Positions 1 to 7,896 of a stretch of 64,000 nt of DNA are shown here, in pieces. Source of the stretch: Actinospineispora acaciae DSM 45401 (GTDB lineage: Bacteria > Actinomycetota > Actinomycetes > Mycobacteriales > Pseudonocardiaceae); the NCBI RefSeq assembly GCF_000620785.1, contig NZ_JIAI01000014.1:124001-188000 (forward strand). The letters are read 5' to 3'. The position numbers were made by a program, and so were the translations under genes. The first letter of the stretch is position 1. Each line of letters starts with the position of its first letter. The notes below the pieces were generated by a model. That model was not told the DNA's origin and ran no database searches. It was given only the letters and a program-made list of their open reading frames with translations.

Positions 1-1
1 G

Positions 2-337
2 ACGGTGCCGATGACCGACCTCACCCGGTTCCCGGACGCGGTGCCGGCCAGGTGGAGCTCGGGCGAGACCACCGAGGCCACCGCCGGCGCCGCGTTCCTG
101 TCCGGGGGCCGCTGGGGCACGCTGGAGGGCGCGCTCGCGGTGCCGGCGCTCAAGGGCTCCAAGCTGCTGCTCATGACCCTGGCGCCGGACGGCACGGCGG
201 CCGAGCTGCGGGTGCCCGCCGAGCTGGACGACAAGTACGGGCGGCTGCGCAGCGCGCGGTTGTCGCCGTCCGGCGACCTGTATCTGACCACCGACAACGG
301 CTCGTCGGACGTGGTGCTCCGGGTGAGCGCCGGATAG
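2..337 (+). CDS. PQQ-type glucose/sorbosone dehydrogenase-like protein, C-terminal fragment
   Basis: This is the 3' end of a gene that begins before the window; about 111 residues are visible up to the TAG stop. The segments GGRWGTLEGALAVPALKGS and RLSPSGDLYLTTDNGSSD match the last blades of the soluble aldose-sugar (PQQ-dependent) dehydrogenase beta-propeller family, whose members are usually secreted and oxidise sugars or related polyols. The catalytic and cofactor residues lie in the missing N-terminal part, so activity cannot be judged. It converges on the minus-strand Wzz-like gene with a 21-bp gap. The family assignment is from remembered motif similarity. Confidence 0.7.
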   Translation, partial: TVPMTDLTRFPDAVPARWSSGETTEATAGAAFLSGGRWGTLEGALAVPALKGSKLLLMTLAPDGTAAELRVPAELDDKYGRLRSARLSPSGDLYLTTDNGSSDVVLRVSAG

Positions 338-358
338 GCCGGCAGCCCCGGGCTCACG

Positions 359-3118
359 TCAGCCGGTCGCGGCCCCTCGGGACACCCGGCGCTCGTTCTC
401 GTCGCCGGGGGACGCCGGGCGCTCGTTCTCGTCGCCCCACCGCTCCCAGGACTCGACGGCGTCCTCTTCGTCGTCGTCATCCACCGGTGGCGCGGCCGGG
501 GCCTCGTCGCGGACCTCGTCCTCGTCGGCCGTCTCCTCGTCGGCGAACTCCGGCCAGCCGAACTGGTCCTCCGCGTCCGCGTCGTCGTCCCGGCCTGACA
601 GCTCGCTGTCCCACCGGTGGTCGGCGGGCTCCTCGTCGATCGGCTCCTCGACCGGGTCGCCGGCCGTCGCCAGGTCGTCCCACCGGGCCGGCGGGCGCTC
701 GTCCTCGACGTCGTCGAGCTCGAACCCGGCCGGGATGTCGTCGTACTCGACGGGCTCCGGGGCGTGTCGGGTCTCCGGCCGCTCGTGCGGCTCGTAGGCG
801 ACCGGTTCGGCCGGCTCGTACGGTCCGCTCGGCTCGTACGGTTCGCTCGGTTCGCTGGAGAGGGTGGACGGCACGTTGGCGGGCAGCCAGCCGTCGGCGT
901 TCCCGGCGCTCGACGTGTCCGGCTCCCACCGCTCGCCGGAGGCGAGACCGGGCGGTCGCTGGTCCGGCCGCTCGTCGAGCGGCGGGACGGCGCGCAGCCT
1001 CGGTGGCGTCCTGGGCTGCTCGGGCGGGTCCTCGCGGTCGGCGAACGAGTCGGGCGGTCCCTGCGGGCCGGGTGCCGGGCCACTGGGCACCAGCGACAGC
1101 GGCGGCCCGGAGCGCGGCGGCTCCTGGTTCGCCGGCGGGACGGGACGCCCGTACTGGTCACCGGCCGGCGGCCGCGAGCCCAGCAACCCGATCGACGGGT
1201 CGGGCGGCCTCGGCCCGAGCGGCGCCGGCGGCGTCGGCAGCCTGAGCTCGCTCAGGTCGGACAGCTCGGTCGCGCCGGACAGGTCGATGCGGGCGGGCGG
1301 CTCGCGCGGCGCCGACGGCTCGGGCGGTTCGATCAGCGCGTGCGCCGGTCGCCTCGGCGGTTCCGGGGGCAGCGGCCCGGGTCGGCCCACCGGCGAGATC
1401 GGCCTGGTCTCCCTCGGACGGTCCGGCGGACCCGGTCGGCCCATCGACTCCCCGACCGGCCGCGACGGCGTGTTCATCGCCGTCCTCATCGCGGCCGCCG
1501 CCGGCGACTGGTCCGCGCCACCCGGGAACGAGCCGGGCGGCGGAACCAGGCGGTCGGCGGGGGGCAGCGGGATCGCCGTCGTCACCAGCGACTCGTCCGC
1601 GCTCGTCGACGTCACCGAACCCATCGGAATGGCCGTCGTCGCCAACGATTCGTCCGCGCTCGTCGACGTCACCGAACCCATCGGGATCGCGGTGGTCGCC
1701 AGCGACTCGTCCACGCTCACGCTCTCGTTCGACGACTCGTCCGGCTCCTCGTTCGGGTCGTTCGGGGTCACCGACCCCATCGGGATCGCCGAGGTCGCCA
1801 GCGACGCACCCGCGTCCTCGTCCTGCGACCGCAGCGACCCCATCGGGATCGCCGACGTCGCCAACGACTCGTCCACGCCGCTCTCGCCGGACATCACCGA
1901 CCCCATCGGGATCGCCGAGGTGGCCAACGACTCGTCCGGGCCCTCGTTCGACGTCACCGAACCCATCGGAATCGCGGACGTCGCCAGCGACGCACCCGCG
2001 TCCTCGTCCTGCGACCGCAGCGACCCCATCGGGATCGCCGACGTCGCCAACGACGCACCCGCGTCGGCTTCGGGCTCGTCCGGTTCCTCGTGCAGCGCGT
2101 GAGCCCCCGACCGGGCGCGCGTCGGCTGCAGGGCGTGCGTGCCCGTCGACGCGACCGGCTCAGCGGCGCGCTCCACCTCGGGCGCCGGCCGGCCCGCGTC
2201 CGGAGCCCTCCGCTCCACGTCCGGAGCCCTCCGCTCCGCGCCGGGAGCCCCCTGGCCCGCGCCGGCAGGCACCTGGCCGGCGCCCGGAGGCACCTGGCCC
2301 GCACCGGGCGCGTCACGGTCGGCCTCGGCCACGTCCCGGTCCGGGTCAGGCCCGGGCCGCTCGGTATCGGGCGGATGCCGGTCCGCGGCGAGCGCGTGCC
2401 GCTCCGTCTTGGCGGCCACCCGGTCCGCGTCGGACACCGCCGGTGCGGCGGGCGGCTCGGCGGCGGGCGGCGCGTCCTTGATCCTGGCCACCACGTCGGT
2501 GGGCTTGTCGTCCTCGGACGGCGCCGGGGGCTCCGAGGGCTCCGTGAGCGCGCGACGCCTGCGCGAGCTGCGCTCCACCGCCGCCGCGAACACCAGCGAC
2601 AGCATCAGCCCGAACACCAGCGTGACCACGAACACCTGGATCCCGGTATCCCGGATCGGCGGCCCCGTGGTCGGCGGCATCGTCGCGTCCAGCCGCAACC
2701 CGGCGTTCGGCGGGATCACCCGCTCGGTCTCCAGCGTGTTGAGCGCGGCGTTCAGCCGGGTGTTCGCGGCCCCGATCCGGTCGAGGGCCTGCGTCGCGCC
2801 GTCGCCGCTGGCCTTGATCGTGATCATCGGGCTGCCCGGCCGGCCGGACACCGTGTACGGACCCGCCGGGCGACCGGCGCCGGGCTGCATCTTGCCGATC
2901 AGCCGGCCGGCGACCTCGCCGGGGTTGACCTGCGGGCTGCCCGCCCGGGCCTGCACGGCGGCCTCGGCACCGCCGGTGACGCGGTACACCGCCGTCGCGT
3001 CGTAGCTGGCCGGCATCTGGGTGTACGCGAGCCACGCGGCCCCGGCCGAGAGCGCCACCATCGGCAGGAGGATGTACCAACGCCGAGCGGCCATGCCGAA
3101 TGCGGCGAACACGCCCAC
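359..3118 (-). CDS. Wzz-like membrane protein with long disordered, repeat-containing cytoplasmic tail
   Basis: A 919-residue protein starting at GTG. The N-terminus has one membrane helix (about residues 13-32), an extracytoplasmic domain of about 120 residues and a second helix (about 158-180, IQVFVVTLVFGLMLSLVFAA). This is the topology of chain-length determinant (Wzz/BY-kinase adaptor) proteins of polysaccharide export. After an RRRR stop-transfer patch come about 730 residues rich in Pro, Glu, Asp, Ser and Arg, with no recognisable fold and two repeat blocks: PGAGQVP/PDVERRA-type heptads, and eight copies of a SLATSAIPMGS unit. No Walker motifs are present, so it is not a BY-kinase. The next gene on the same strand is a PIG-L deacetylase, which fits an envelope-glycan setting. 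Wzz-like is inferred from topology; the tail function is unknown. Confidence 0.6.
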   Translation of the reverse strand: MGVFAAFGMAARRWYILLPMVALSAGAAWLAYTQMPASYDATAVYRVTGGAEAAVQARAGSPQVNPGEVAGRLIGKMQPGAGRPAGPYTVSGRPGSPMITIKASGDGATQALDRIGAANTRLNAALNTLETERVIPPNAGLRLDATMPPTTGPPIRDTGIQVFVVTLVFGLMLSLVFAAAVERSSRRRRALTEPSEPPAPSEDDKPTDVVARIKDAPPAAEPPAAPAVSDADRVAAKTERHALAADRHPPDTERPGPDPDRDVAEADRDAPGAGQVPPGAGQVPAGAGQGAPGAERRAPDVERRAPDAGRPAPEVERAAEPVASTGTHALQPTRARSGAHALHEEPDEPEADAGASLATSAIPMGSLRSQDEDAGASLATSAIPMGSVTSNEGPDESLATSAIPMGSVMSGESGVDESLATSAIPMGSLRSQDEDAGASLATSAIPMGSVTPNDPNEEPDESSNESVSVDESLATTAIPMGSVTSTSADESLATTAIPMGSVTSTSADESLVTTAIPLPPADRLVPPPGSFPGGADQSPAAAAMRTAMNTPSRPVGESMGRPGPPDRPRETRPISPVGRPGPLPPEPPRRPAHALIEPPEPSAPREPPARIDLSGATELSDLSELRLPTPPAPLGPRPPDPSIGLLGSRPPAGDQYGRPVPPANQEPPRSGPPLSLVPSGPAPGPQGPPDSFADREDPPEQPRTPPRLRAVPPLDERPDQRPPGLASGERWEPDTSSAGNADGWLPANVPSTLSSEPSEPYEPSGPYEPAEPVAYEPHERPETRHAPEPVEYDDIPAGFELDDVEDERPPARWDDLATAGDPVEEPIDEEPADHRWDSELSGRDDDADAEDQFGWPEFADEETADEDEVRDEAPAAPPVDDDDEEDAVESWERWGDENERPASPGDENERRVSRGAATG
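1545..2085 (-). repeat. eight in-frame repeats inside the Wzz-like gene
   Basis: Within the 919-residue protein, roughly residues 344-524 contain eight copies of a unit with core SLATSAIPMGS (variants SLATTAIPMGS and SLVTTAIPLPP). Copies are separated by acidic linkers such as RSQDEDAGA and TSNEGPDE. Two adjacent copies, DESLATTAIPMGSVTSTSA, are identical. The invariant AIPMGS core against variable linkers suggests selection on the motif, or recent expansion. Confidence 0.9.
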
Positions 3119-3249
3119 CCGCCCACCCCTCTCGGGTCGACTACGGACGCGAAGAGTACCTGTTCATTTACTAGCCGTAGTAACAGGGGCCTCAGGCAAA
3201 AGTATCCGACGGCCGCATCCGCGCCGTGATCAGGGACGGTTCCGGAGCG

Positions 3250-3933
3250 TCACGACGGGGTTGGGCCATACGGGCTCTCGCCGGTCAGCGGCGCCATGCC
3301 GAGCACCAGCCGGGTCACGTGGAACGCCTCGGCGTACCGGGCGTGACACTGCACGCCGCGTAATCGCGCCAGCCCGGCCGCGGACTCCGCGTCGAACGAC
3401 GGCCGGTCCCGCTGCGAACCGTAGTGCTCCAGCATCTTGTCGATCTTCTCACGCAGCACCGGCTCGGCCAGCGGCGAGTACAGCCTGGGCTGGTACAGGT
3501 CGCCGTCGTGCTGGACGATCTCGTAGCCGAGCACCAGGTGGTCCGGGAACGCCACCTGCACCAGCTCGGCGACCACCCTGCGGTCCTGGTGGCCGTCGTG
3601 TCGCGCCGGCCCGAAGACCAGGCCCGGCTCGGCGCGCGCCCGCTGGTCCTCCAGGGTCCGCTTGACCCGTTCCCAGCGGTCCGGCAGCTGGCCGACCGGC
3701 AGGTCCAGCACGGTCACCCTCAGTTGCGCTCCGGGACAGAAGGCCGCCAGCGCGGCGCGCTCCTCCTCCTCGCGCAGGCTGCCCCCGCCGGTGAGGGTCA
3801 TCGCGCTGACCTCGATGCCCGGCCTGGCTCGGCACAACTCCAGCAGCGTTCCGCCGCAGCCGAGCACGATGTCGTCACAGTGCGCGCCAACCAGGGCCAC
3901 GCTGTCCAGCCGCTCGGGAAGCAGGGTCAGCAC
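3250..3933 (-). CDS. PIG-L/LmbE-family N-acetyl-sugar deacetylase
   Basis: A 227-residue zinc-dependent deacetylase of the PIG-L/LmbE superfamily, which removes N-acetyl groups from GlcNAc-type sugars (as in MshB, Bshb and teicoplanin-type enzymes). The metal-binding AHxDD motif is seen as GAHCDDIVLGCGG near the N-terminus, with a second conserved block ARHDGHQDRR near residue 112 and YAEAFH near the C-terminus. The GTG start is supported by GAGGTGG about 9 bases upstream. It has no signal peptide, so it acts in the cytoplasm. Its substrate cannot be read from sequence. The Wzz-like neighbour on the same strand suggests a glycan or nucleotide-sugar substrate rather than mycothiol, but that is inference. 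Confidence 0.85.
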   Translation of the reverse strand: MLTLLPERLDSVALVGAHCDDIVLGCGGTLLELCRARPGIEVSAMTLTGGGSLREEEERAALAAFCPGAQLRVTVLDLPVGQLPDRWERVKRTLEDQRARAEPGLVFGPARHDGHQDRRVVAELVQVAFPDHLVLGYEIVQHDGDLYQPRLYSPLAEPVLREKIDKMLEHYGSQRDRPSFDAESAAGLARLRGVQCHARYAEAFHVTRLVLGMAPLTGESPYGPTPS

Positions 3934-4062
3934 CTCGCGAAACCACCTCGTCGAACACGATCGGCGGTCGCTCCGCCGATTCCGGCGGGCAGTATCTCAC
4001 CCCGTAGGGGGACACCCCATTCAGCGGAGTGCACCACCACGTAGCGAAATCGGACGGCACCG

Positions 4063-4740
4063 TCAGCCGAACGGGCGTCGGCCCTGTTCCTCGGGCGGAG
4101 TACCGATACCGGAGAGTCCGTGCCACGCCAGGGCCACCAGGTGCGCGGCCACCTCGTCGCGGTGCGGCCGGCGCTCGTCCAGCCACCACTGCCCGGTCAG
4201 CGCGACCATGCCGACCAGCGCCTGGCTGTACAGGGCCGCCAGCGAGGCGTCGATGCCCCGGCTGGCGAACTCCCGCCCGAGCACGTGCTCGACCTGGCCG
4301 GCGATGTCGCCGAGCAGGCTGGAGAACGTGCCGTAGCCGTCCGGCGAGTCCCTGACCAACACCCGGAACCCGCCCGCGTTCGCGTCGACGTAGCCGAGGA
4401 ACGCCTCCGCCGCCCGCCGCAGCAGCTCACGGGGATGGTCGTCCGCGTGGTCGGACAGCGCGCTGGTGATGTCGTCGAGGAGGTGCCGCATCTCGCCGCT
4501 CACCACGGCGGCGTACAGCCCTTCCTTGCCGCCGAAGTGCTCGTACACCACCGGCTTGCTGACCCCGCCGCGCTGCGCCACCTCCTCGATGGAGGCGGCC
4601 GCGTACCCCTTCTCGGCGAACAGCGCGCGAGCCACCTCGATCAGCTGCTCGCGGCGTTCGCTGCCGGTCATCCGGACCCGCGCCGCGCCGGTCCCGCCCG
4701 CCGGCGAGACCCCGTTGCGGCGCGGGGCGGAGATGGACAT
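4063..4740 (-). CDS. TetR-family regulator coupled to the desaturase gene
   Basis: A TetR-type repressor of 225 residues from this start, or 202 from an internal ATG at 4671. The N-terminal HTH is clear: RREQLIEVARALFAEKGYAAASIEEVAQRGGVSKPVVYEHFGGKEGLY. Its start overlaps the desaturase stop by one base (TGATG), so the two are translationally coupled. TetR repressors next to acyl-CoA desaturases (DesT/FabR-type logic) typically sense acyl-CoA saturation and control membrane fluidity. The overlapping palindromes upstream of the desaturase are the obvious candidate binding site. The regulator identity is firm; its ligand is inferred. Confidence 0.88.
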   Translation of the reverse strand: MSISAPRRNGVSPAGGTGAARVRMTGSERREQLIEVARALFAEKGYAAASIEEVAQRGGVSKPVVYEHFGGKEGLYAAVVSGEMRHLLDDITSALSDHADDHPRELLRRAAEAFLGYVDANAGGFRVLVRDSPDGYGTFSSLLGDIAGQVEHVLGREFASRGIDASLAALYSQALVGMVALTGQWWLDERRPHRDEVAAHLVALAWHGLSGIGTPPEEQGRRPFG

Positions 4741-5678
4741 CAGGCGCGGCTGCGCAACTTCGCCAGCCTGGACGTGGTCGGCCAGCGCACGTCGCGGGCC
4801 CAGCCGAACTTCTCGAACACCCAGATCAGCCGCGCCGAGATGTCGATCTGGCCGCGCAACACGCCGTGCCGGGCGCAGGTCGGGTCGGCGTGGTGCAGGT
4901 TGTGCCAGGACTCGCCCATGCTCAGGATGGCCAGCGGCCAGAAGTTGCGGGACTTGTCGCGGGACTTGAACGGCTGGTGGCCGATCATGTGACAGATCGA
5001 GTTGATCGACCAGGTGATGTGGTGCAGCACGCCCATCCGGACCACGCCGGCCCAGAAGAAGCCGGTCAGCGCGCCCCACCAGGACCAGGTGATCAGGCCG
5101 CCGATGACCGCCGGCAGCACCAGGCTGGCCACCACCAGCCAGGCGAAGCTGTTGCTCACGCGCATGATCGCCCGGTCGGCGAGCAGGTCGGGCACGAACC
5201 GGCGCACGTTGGTCTCGGCGCGCTCGAACAGCCAGCCGAAGTGGGCGTGCACGAAGCCCTTGGCCACCGCGACCGGCGAGGTGCCGAACAGCCACGGCGA
5301 GTGCGGGTCGCCCTCCTTGTCGGAGTACGCGTGGTGGCGGCGGTGGTCGGCGACCCAGCGGATCACCGAGCCCTGCACCGCCAGCGAGCCGGCGATGCCG
5401 AGCAGCACCCGCAACCAGGTCTGCGCCTTGAACGACTTGTGGGTGAAGTGGCGGTGGTAGCCGACGGTCACGCCGAGGCAGGCGATGACGTAGAACACGA
5501 TCATCATGCCCAGGTCGTGCCAGTGGATCCCCCAGCCCCAGGCGGCCGGCACGGCGGCCACGAAGGCGACCATGGGGACGATGACGAAGGTGTAGATCAG
5601 GACGTGCTGCCACGTGGGTCGCTGGCCGTCCACGATCGGTTGGGGCCCGGCGAGGGCCTCGGCGGTGGTGTTGGCCAT
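4740..5678 (-). CDS. membrane acyl-CoA delta-9 desaturase
   Basis: A 312-residue integral membrane fatty acyl-CoA desaturase (stearoyl-CoA desaturase type) that inserts a cis double bond using a di-iron centre and an electron-transfer partner. All three histidine boxes are present: GYHRHFTH near residue 75, DHRRHHAYSD near residue 113 and ESWHNLHHADP near residue 250. Hydrophobic segments lie between them. The ATG at 5678 (MANTTAEAL) is preferred over upstream in-frame codons because AGAGGTG lies about 8-10 bases upstream. It is the first gene of a two-gene operon with the TetR regulator. No ferredoxin or rubredoxin reductase partner is adjacent. Confidence 0.92.
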   Translation of the reverse strand: MANTTAEALAGPQPIVDGQRPTWQHVLIYTFVIVPMVAFVAAVPAAWGWGIHWHDLGMMIVFYVIACLGVTVGYHRHFTHKSFKAQTWLRVLLGIAGSLAVQGSVIRWVADHRRHHAYSDKEGDPHSPWLFGTSPVAVAKGFVHAHFGWLFERAETNVRRFVPDLLADRAIMRVSNSFAWLVVASLVLPAVIGGLITWSWWGALTGFFWAGVVRMGVLHHITWSINSICHMIGHQPFKSRDKSRNFWPLAILSMGESWHNLHHADPTCARHGVLRGQIDISARLIWVFEKFGWARDVRWPTTSRLAKLRSRA

Positions 5679-5713
5679 GTCGATGGTCACCTCTGCGCGG
5701 GGAGAGCGGGCTG

Positions 5714-5747
5714 GGTTACGGTGCCGTAACCTACGCAAGCGTAGGTT
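5714..5747. promoter_or_regulatory. two overlapping palindromes, candidate desaturase/TetR operator
   Basis: Positions 5714-5731 are a perfect palindrome, GGTTACGG-TG-CCGTAACC. Positions 5728-5747 are a second perfect palindrome with 9-bp arms, AACCTACGC-AA-GCGTAGGTT. They share the four bases AACC. The pair ends 36 bp upstream of the desaturase start, in the expected promoter region. TetR dimers bind such inverted repeats; overlapping sites would permit cooperative binding or alternative occupancy. Direct sequence observation; regulator pairing inferred. Confidence 0.7.
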
Positions 5748-5891
5748 AGCGCCGCGCCCGCCGACACCCCTCACGGCGTGTCGTGTCCTACGGCGTGTCG
5801 GAGTCGCCCCCGGGGTGGCCGGAGCCGCCCGAGCGGCGTGTCACCATGAAGCAGTGGGAGAATCCGGGCGGATCACCGTCGATCTCCCCGA

Positions 5892-5962
5892 TCCGCCGTG
5901 GTGTAAAGGCAGCACCTCGGATTTTGGTTCCGATGGTCCAGGTTCGAATCCTGGCGGCGGAG
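5892..5962 (+). tRNA. tRNA-Gln (anticodon UUG)
   Basis: A 71-nt cloverleaf. The acceptor stem is TCCGCCG paired with CGGCGGA plus discriminator G; the D arm is GTGGTGTAAAGGCAGCAC. The anticodon stem CTCGGA/TCCGAT encloses the loop TTTTGGT, giving anticodon TTG. The T arm is CCAGG-TTCGAAT-CCTGG. The 3' CCA is not encoded. It closely resembles other actinobacterial tRNA-Gln genes. It overlaps a terminator-like hairpin by three bases. Confidence 0.96.
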
Positions 5963-5979
5963 CGCTGGCCCCAGCGCTC
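5960..5979. terminator. hairpin between tRNA-Gln and the convergent HTH gene
   Basis: A perfect inverted repeat, GAGCGCTGG-CC-CCAGCGCTC, begins at the tRNA 3' end and includes two bases of the stop codon of the convergent HTH gene. It lies between converging transcripts, so it could terminate both, but lacks a clear T-tract. Confidence 0.5.
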
Positions 5980-6187
5980 AGGCGGCGAAGCCGAGCGCCC
6001 GCATGTAGGCCCTGAACGGCGGCTCGGCCGGGATGACGCGGCCGGCCTCGAACTCCAGGACGTCCGAAGGACGCACCCCGCTGCGGTCGGCCAGCTCCGC
6101 GACGGACACCCCCTTCATCGCACGCACCTCGCGCAGCAGCCGCGCCATGTCCTCCGCGTCCTCCTGGGGGCCGTTCGGTGACGTCAT
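5978..6187 (-). CDS. small helix-turn-helix (XRE-like) protein
   Basis: A 69-residue protein that is almost entirely one HTH domain: LLREVRAMKGVSVAELADRSGVRPSDVLEFEAGR matches the Cro/C1 (XRE) helix pattern, followed by RAYMRALGFAA. Short acidic residues precede the domain. No sensor or catalytic region is present, so it probably acts by DNA binding alone or with a partner. It converges on tRNA-Gln, and the next upstream gene on the same strand is an anti-sigma-type ATPase about 135 bp away. Target unknown. Confidence 0.75.
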   Translation of the reverse strand: MTSPNGPQEDAEDMARLLREVRAMKGVSVAELADRSGVRPSDVLEFEAGRVIPAEPPFRAYMRALGFAA

Positions 6188-6280
6188 GGATGCTCCGTTC
6201 GCTGTTCGGTCTACGACTCGTCACCACTATGCCGGCGCGCAGCCGTGCGACCAGACGGGGTTCGGCGAGCGGACGGGCAG

Positions 6281-6330
6281 AACCCGTGAGTGGCTAGGGT
6301 CGCTATGGCGGCCCTGGCCACTCACGGGTT
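6281..6330. repeat. dispersed hairpin family, copy 1
   Basis: The left arm begins AACCCGTGAGTGGC and the right arm ends GCCACTCACGGGTT (14 perfect pairs, then imperfect pairing through AGGG/CCCT). The loop region contains GCTATGG. The right arm contains the TGA stop of the minus-strand ATPase gene ending at 6322. Close relatives occur at 14191-14240, 31836-31878 and 46731-46778. Position and shape suit a factor-independent terminator. Confidence 0.85.
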
Positions 6331-6768
6331 GGGTGCCGGGCGGCTGATCATCCGGACGCGGGTGCCGTTCGGGGTGCCACGGACGTTGAGCGATGCCGTG
6401 CACGCGCGCATCAGCGGCAGCCCGCGCCGGCGGTTCTCGTGCCACTCCGGCGACGGCCGCCACGAGCCGTTGTCCCGCACGGTGATGACCAGCTGTCGTT
6501 GGCCGGGGCCGGCCGGCAGGCATCTGCCGCGCACCACCACCCTGCCGGCCACGCCCTCCGGGTAGGCGTGGTCGCTCACGTTGGACACCGCCTCGCTGAC
6601 CGCGAGCAGTAGGTCGTCGGCGTCGTCGCCGGGCCATTCCAGCTCGCGGAACCAGTCCCGGAACATCCGGCGGACGATGGACGGCGCCATGGCATCGGCG
6701 GCGAGCACCCGACGCACCAGTAGTTCTCGGCGCACCCCGTGCGCCAACCCGATGTTCATCAGCGGCAC
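6322..6768 (-). CDS. anti-sigma factor-type ATP-binding protein (HATPase_c, RsbW-like)
   Basis: A 148-residue GHKL-type ATPase of the SpoIIAB/RsbW class, which is numerous in actinomycetes and binds sigma factors or anti-anti-sigma partners. The N box is LAVSEAVSNVSDHAY, the G1 box is VRDNGSW, and a G2-like RRRGLPLMRA follows. No membrane segment is seen. No cognate sigma factor or STAS-domain partner lies nearby, so it is an orphan. The gene ends inside a dispersed-family hairpin. The start may be GTG 6768 or ATG 6759; neither has a strong SD, so a leaderless message is possible. Confidence 0.85.
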   Translation of the reverse strand: MPLMNIGLAHGVRRELLVRRVLAADAMAPSIVRRMFRDWFRELEWPGDDADDLLLAVSEAVSNVSDHAYPEGVAGRVVVRGRCLPAGPGQRQLVITVRDNGSWRPSPEWHENRRRGLPLMRACTASLNVRGTPNGTRVRMISRPAPNP

Positions 6769-6896
6769 ACCAGCTTACGATCGGCTCCCACCCGTTCGCC
6801 GCCTGGAGTACCCGGTGCATGCGGGGAAAACTCATCGCGGCGGCGCGTCTTTCGGGACGAATCGAGGCCGGGTGACGCCCTTCACGGCCTTGGCCG

Positions 6897-7877
6897 CTAC
6901 CAGCCCCGGTCGCCGCTGGTGCGGCGGAGCTTGGGGGGCCGGCGGTCGCGCGGGCGGCGGCGGTCCGGGGTGCCGCGCGGACGGGGGATCTTCGCCGTCG
7001 GCGGTGACTTCGACGCGGACGGCGGGGGCTCCGGAGGGTTGAGCACGGCGATGAGCTCTTCGGTGGTCACCGTGCTCGGTTCGCCGTCGGGGGTCTGACG
7101 GCGTGGTTCGGCCTCACCCCGGGTGGGCCGGGCGGGCCGTGCACCGCGCCGGCGCGACCGCCCCAGGCCGCGCAGCATCGCCGCCGCGACGATCACCGAC
7201 ACGGCGAAGAGCAACAGCGTGATCGGCACGTGGTAGCCGCCGATCGAGATCAGCCGGGCGGCCGGCGCGGTGGACGGCGGGAACAGCGCGTAGTCCACCA
7301 GCCCGGTGCTCTCCAGGTACTCCATGTGCCGGCCGATGAACTGGCTGGCCTCGATGGCGAACTGCCTGACCAGCTCGTTCTGCGTGCCCGAGCGGACGCC
7401 CTCGACCAGCGGCATCACCTCGCCGTGCGCGGAGCGCACCAGGTTGACGAACGTCTTGTCGTAGCCGGCCGGTGACGCCTCGGCGATCTGGTCCATCCAG
7501 ACCTTCTGCTGGTCGCTGGGCTGGCTGGGCAGCACCACACCGAGCCGCTCCGCGACCGAGCGCAGCGAGGCGTCCAGCTGGGCGTGCTCGACGCCGAGCT
7601 TGCGGCCGACCTCGCGCACCGCCGGGCTGGCGGCCCGTTGCGCGGCCTGCTCGCCGGCCGGCCCCTCCCAGAGGTTGGCCTGCCGGACCTTGATCAGCAT
7701 GTCCCGGTCGGAGGCGCCGAGCGGCCCCCACCGGGTGTCGGTCATGCCCCCGCCGAACAGCGACGACAACGACTGTGGAGCGGACGGGGAGCGGCCGGCC
7801 AGCACTATGGAGACGAGTGTGGCCACCAGGACCGAAGCGAGAACCGTCCAGCGTACGAAGCGGACAGCGGGGAGCAC
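6897..7877 (-). CDS. membrane-anchored DUF4142 protein
   Basis: About 326 residues from GTG 7877, chosen because GAAAGG lies about 9 bases upstream and a membrane segment follows at once (WTVLASVLVATLVSIVLA). The central region (SDRDMLIKVRQANLWEGPAG to QFIGRHMEYL) is the predicted four-helix DUF4142 fold, usually exported in bacteria and of unknown biochemical role. A second helix, PITLLLFAVSVIVAAAML, precedes a cytoplasmic tail rich in Arg and Pro. It starts 19 bp after the flavoprotein stop on the same strand, so the two are likely co-transcribed. Confidence 0.75.
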   Translation of the reverse strand: MLPAVRFVRWTVLASVLVATLVSIVLAGRSPSAPQSLSSLFGGGMTDTRWGPLGASDRDMLIKVRQANLWEGPAGEQAAQRAASPAVREVGRKLGVEHAQLDASLRSVAERLGVVLPSQPSDQQKVWMDQIAEASPAGYDKTFVNLVRSAHGEVMPLVEGVRSGTQNELVRQFAIEASQFIGRHMEYLESTGLVDYALFPPSTAPAARLISIGGYHVPITLLLFAVSVIVAAAMLRGLGRSRRRGARPARPTRGEAEPRRQTPDGEPSTVTTEELIAVLNPPEPPPSASKSPPTAKIPRPRGTPDRRRPRDRRPPKLRRTSGDRGW

Positions 7878-7896
7878 CGCTAGAAACCTTTCTGTT

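Noticed and set aside
1545-2085. Regular repeats resembling a CRISPR array
   Set aside because: Units are in frame within a coding region, differ in spacing and lack conserved repeat/spacer structure or cas genes.
617-3229. 870-residue open frame on the plus strand opposite the Wzz-like gene
   Set aside because: Arg-rich antisense of a high-GC gene with no family motifs; the minus-strand frame has membrane helices and clean codon bias.
4740-5678. Desaturase as a ketolase/alkane hydroxylase
   Set aside because: All three histidine boxes match the acyl-CoA desaturase spacing, and the TetR pairing suits lipid control.
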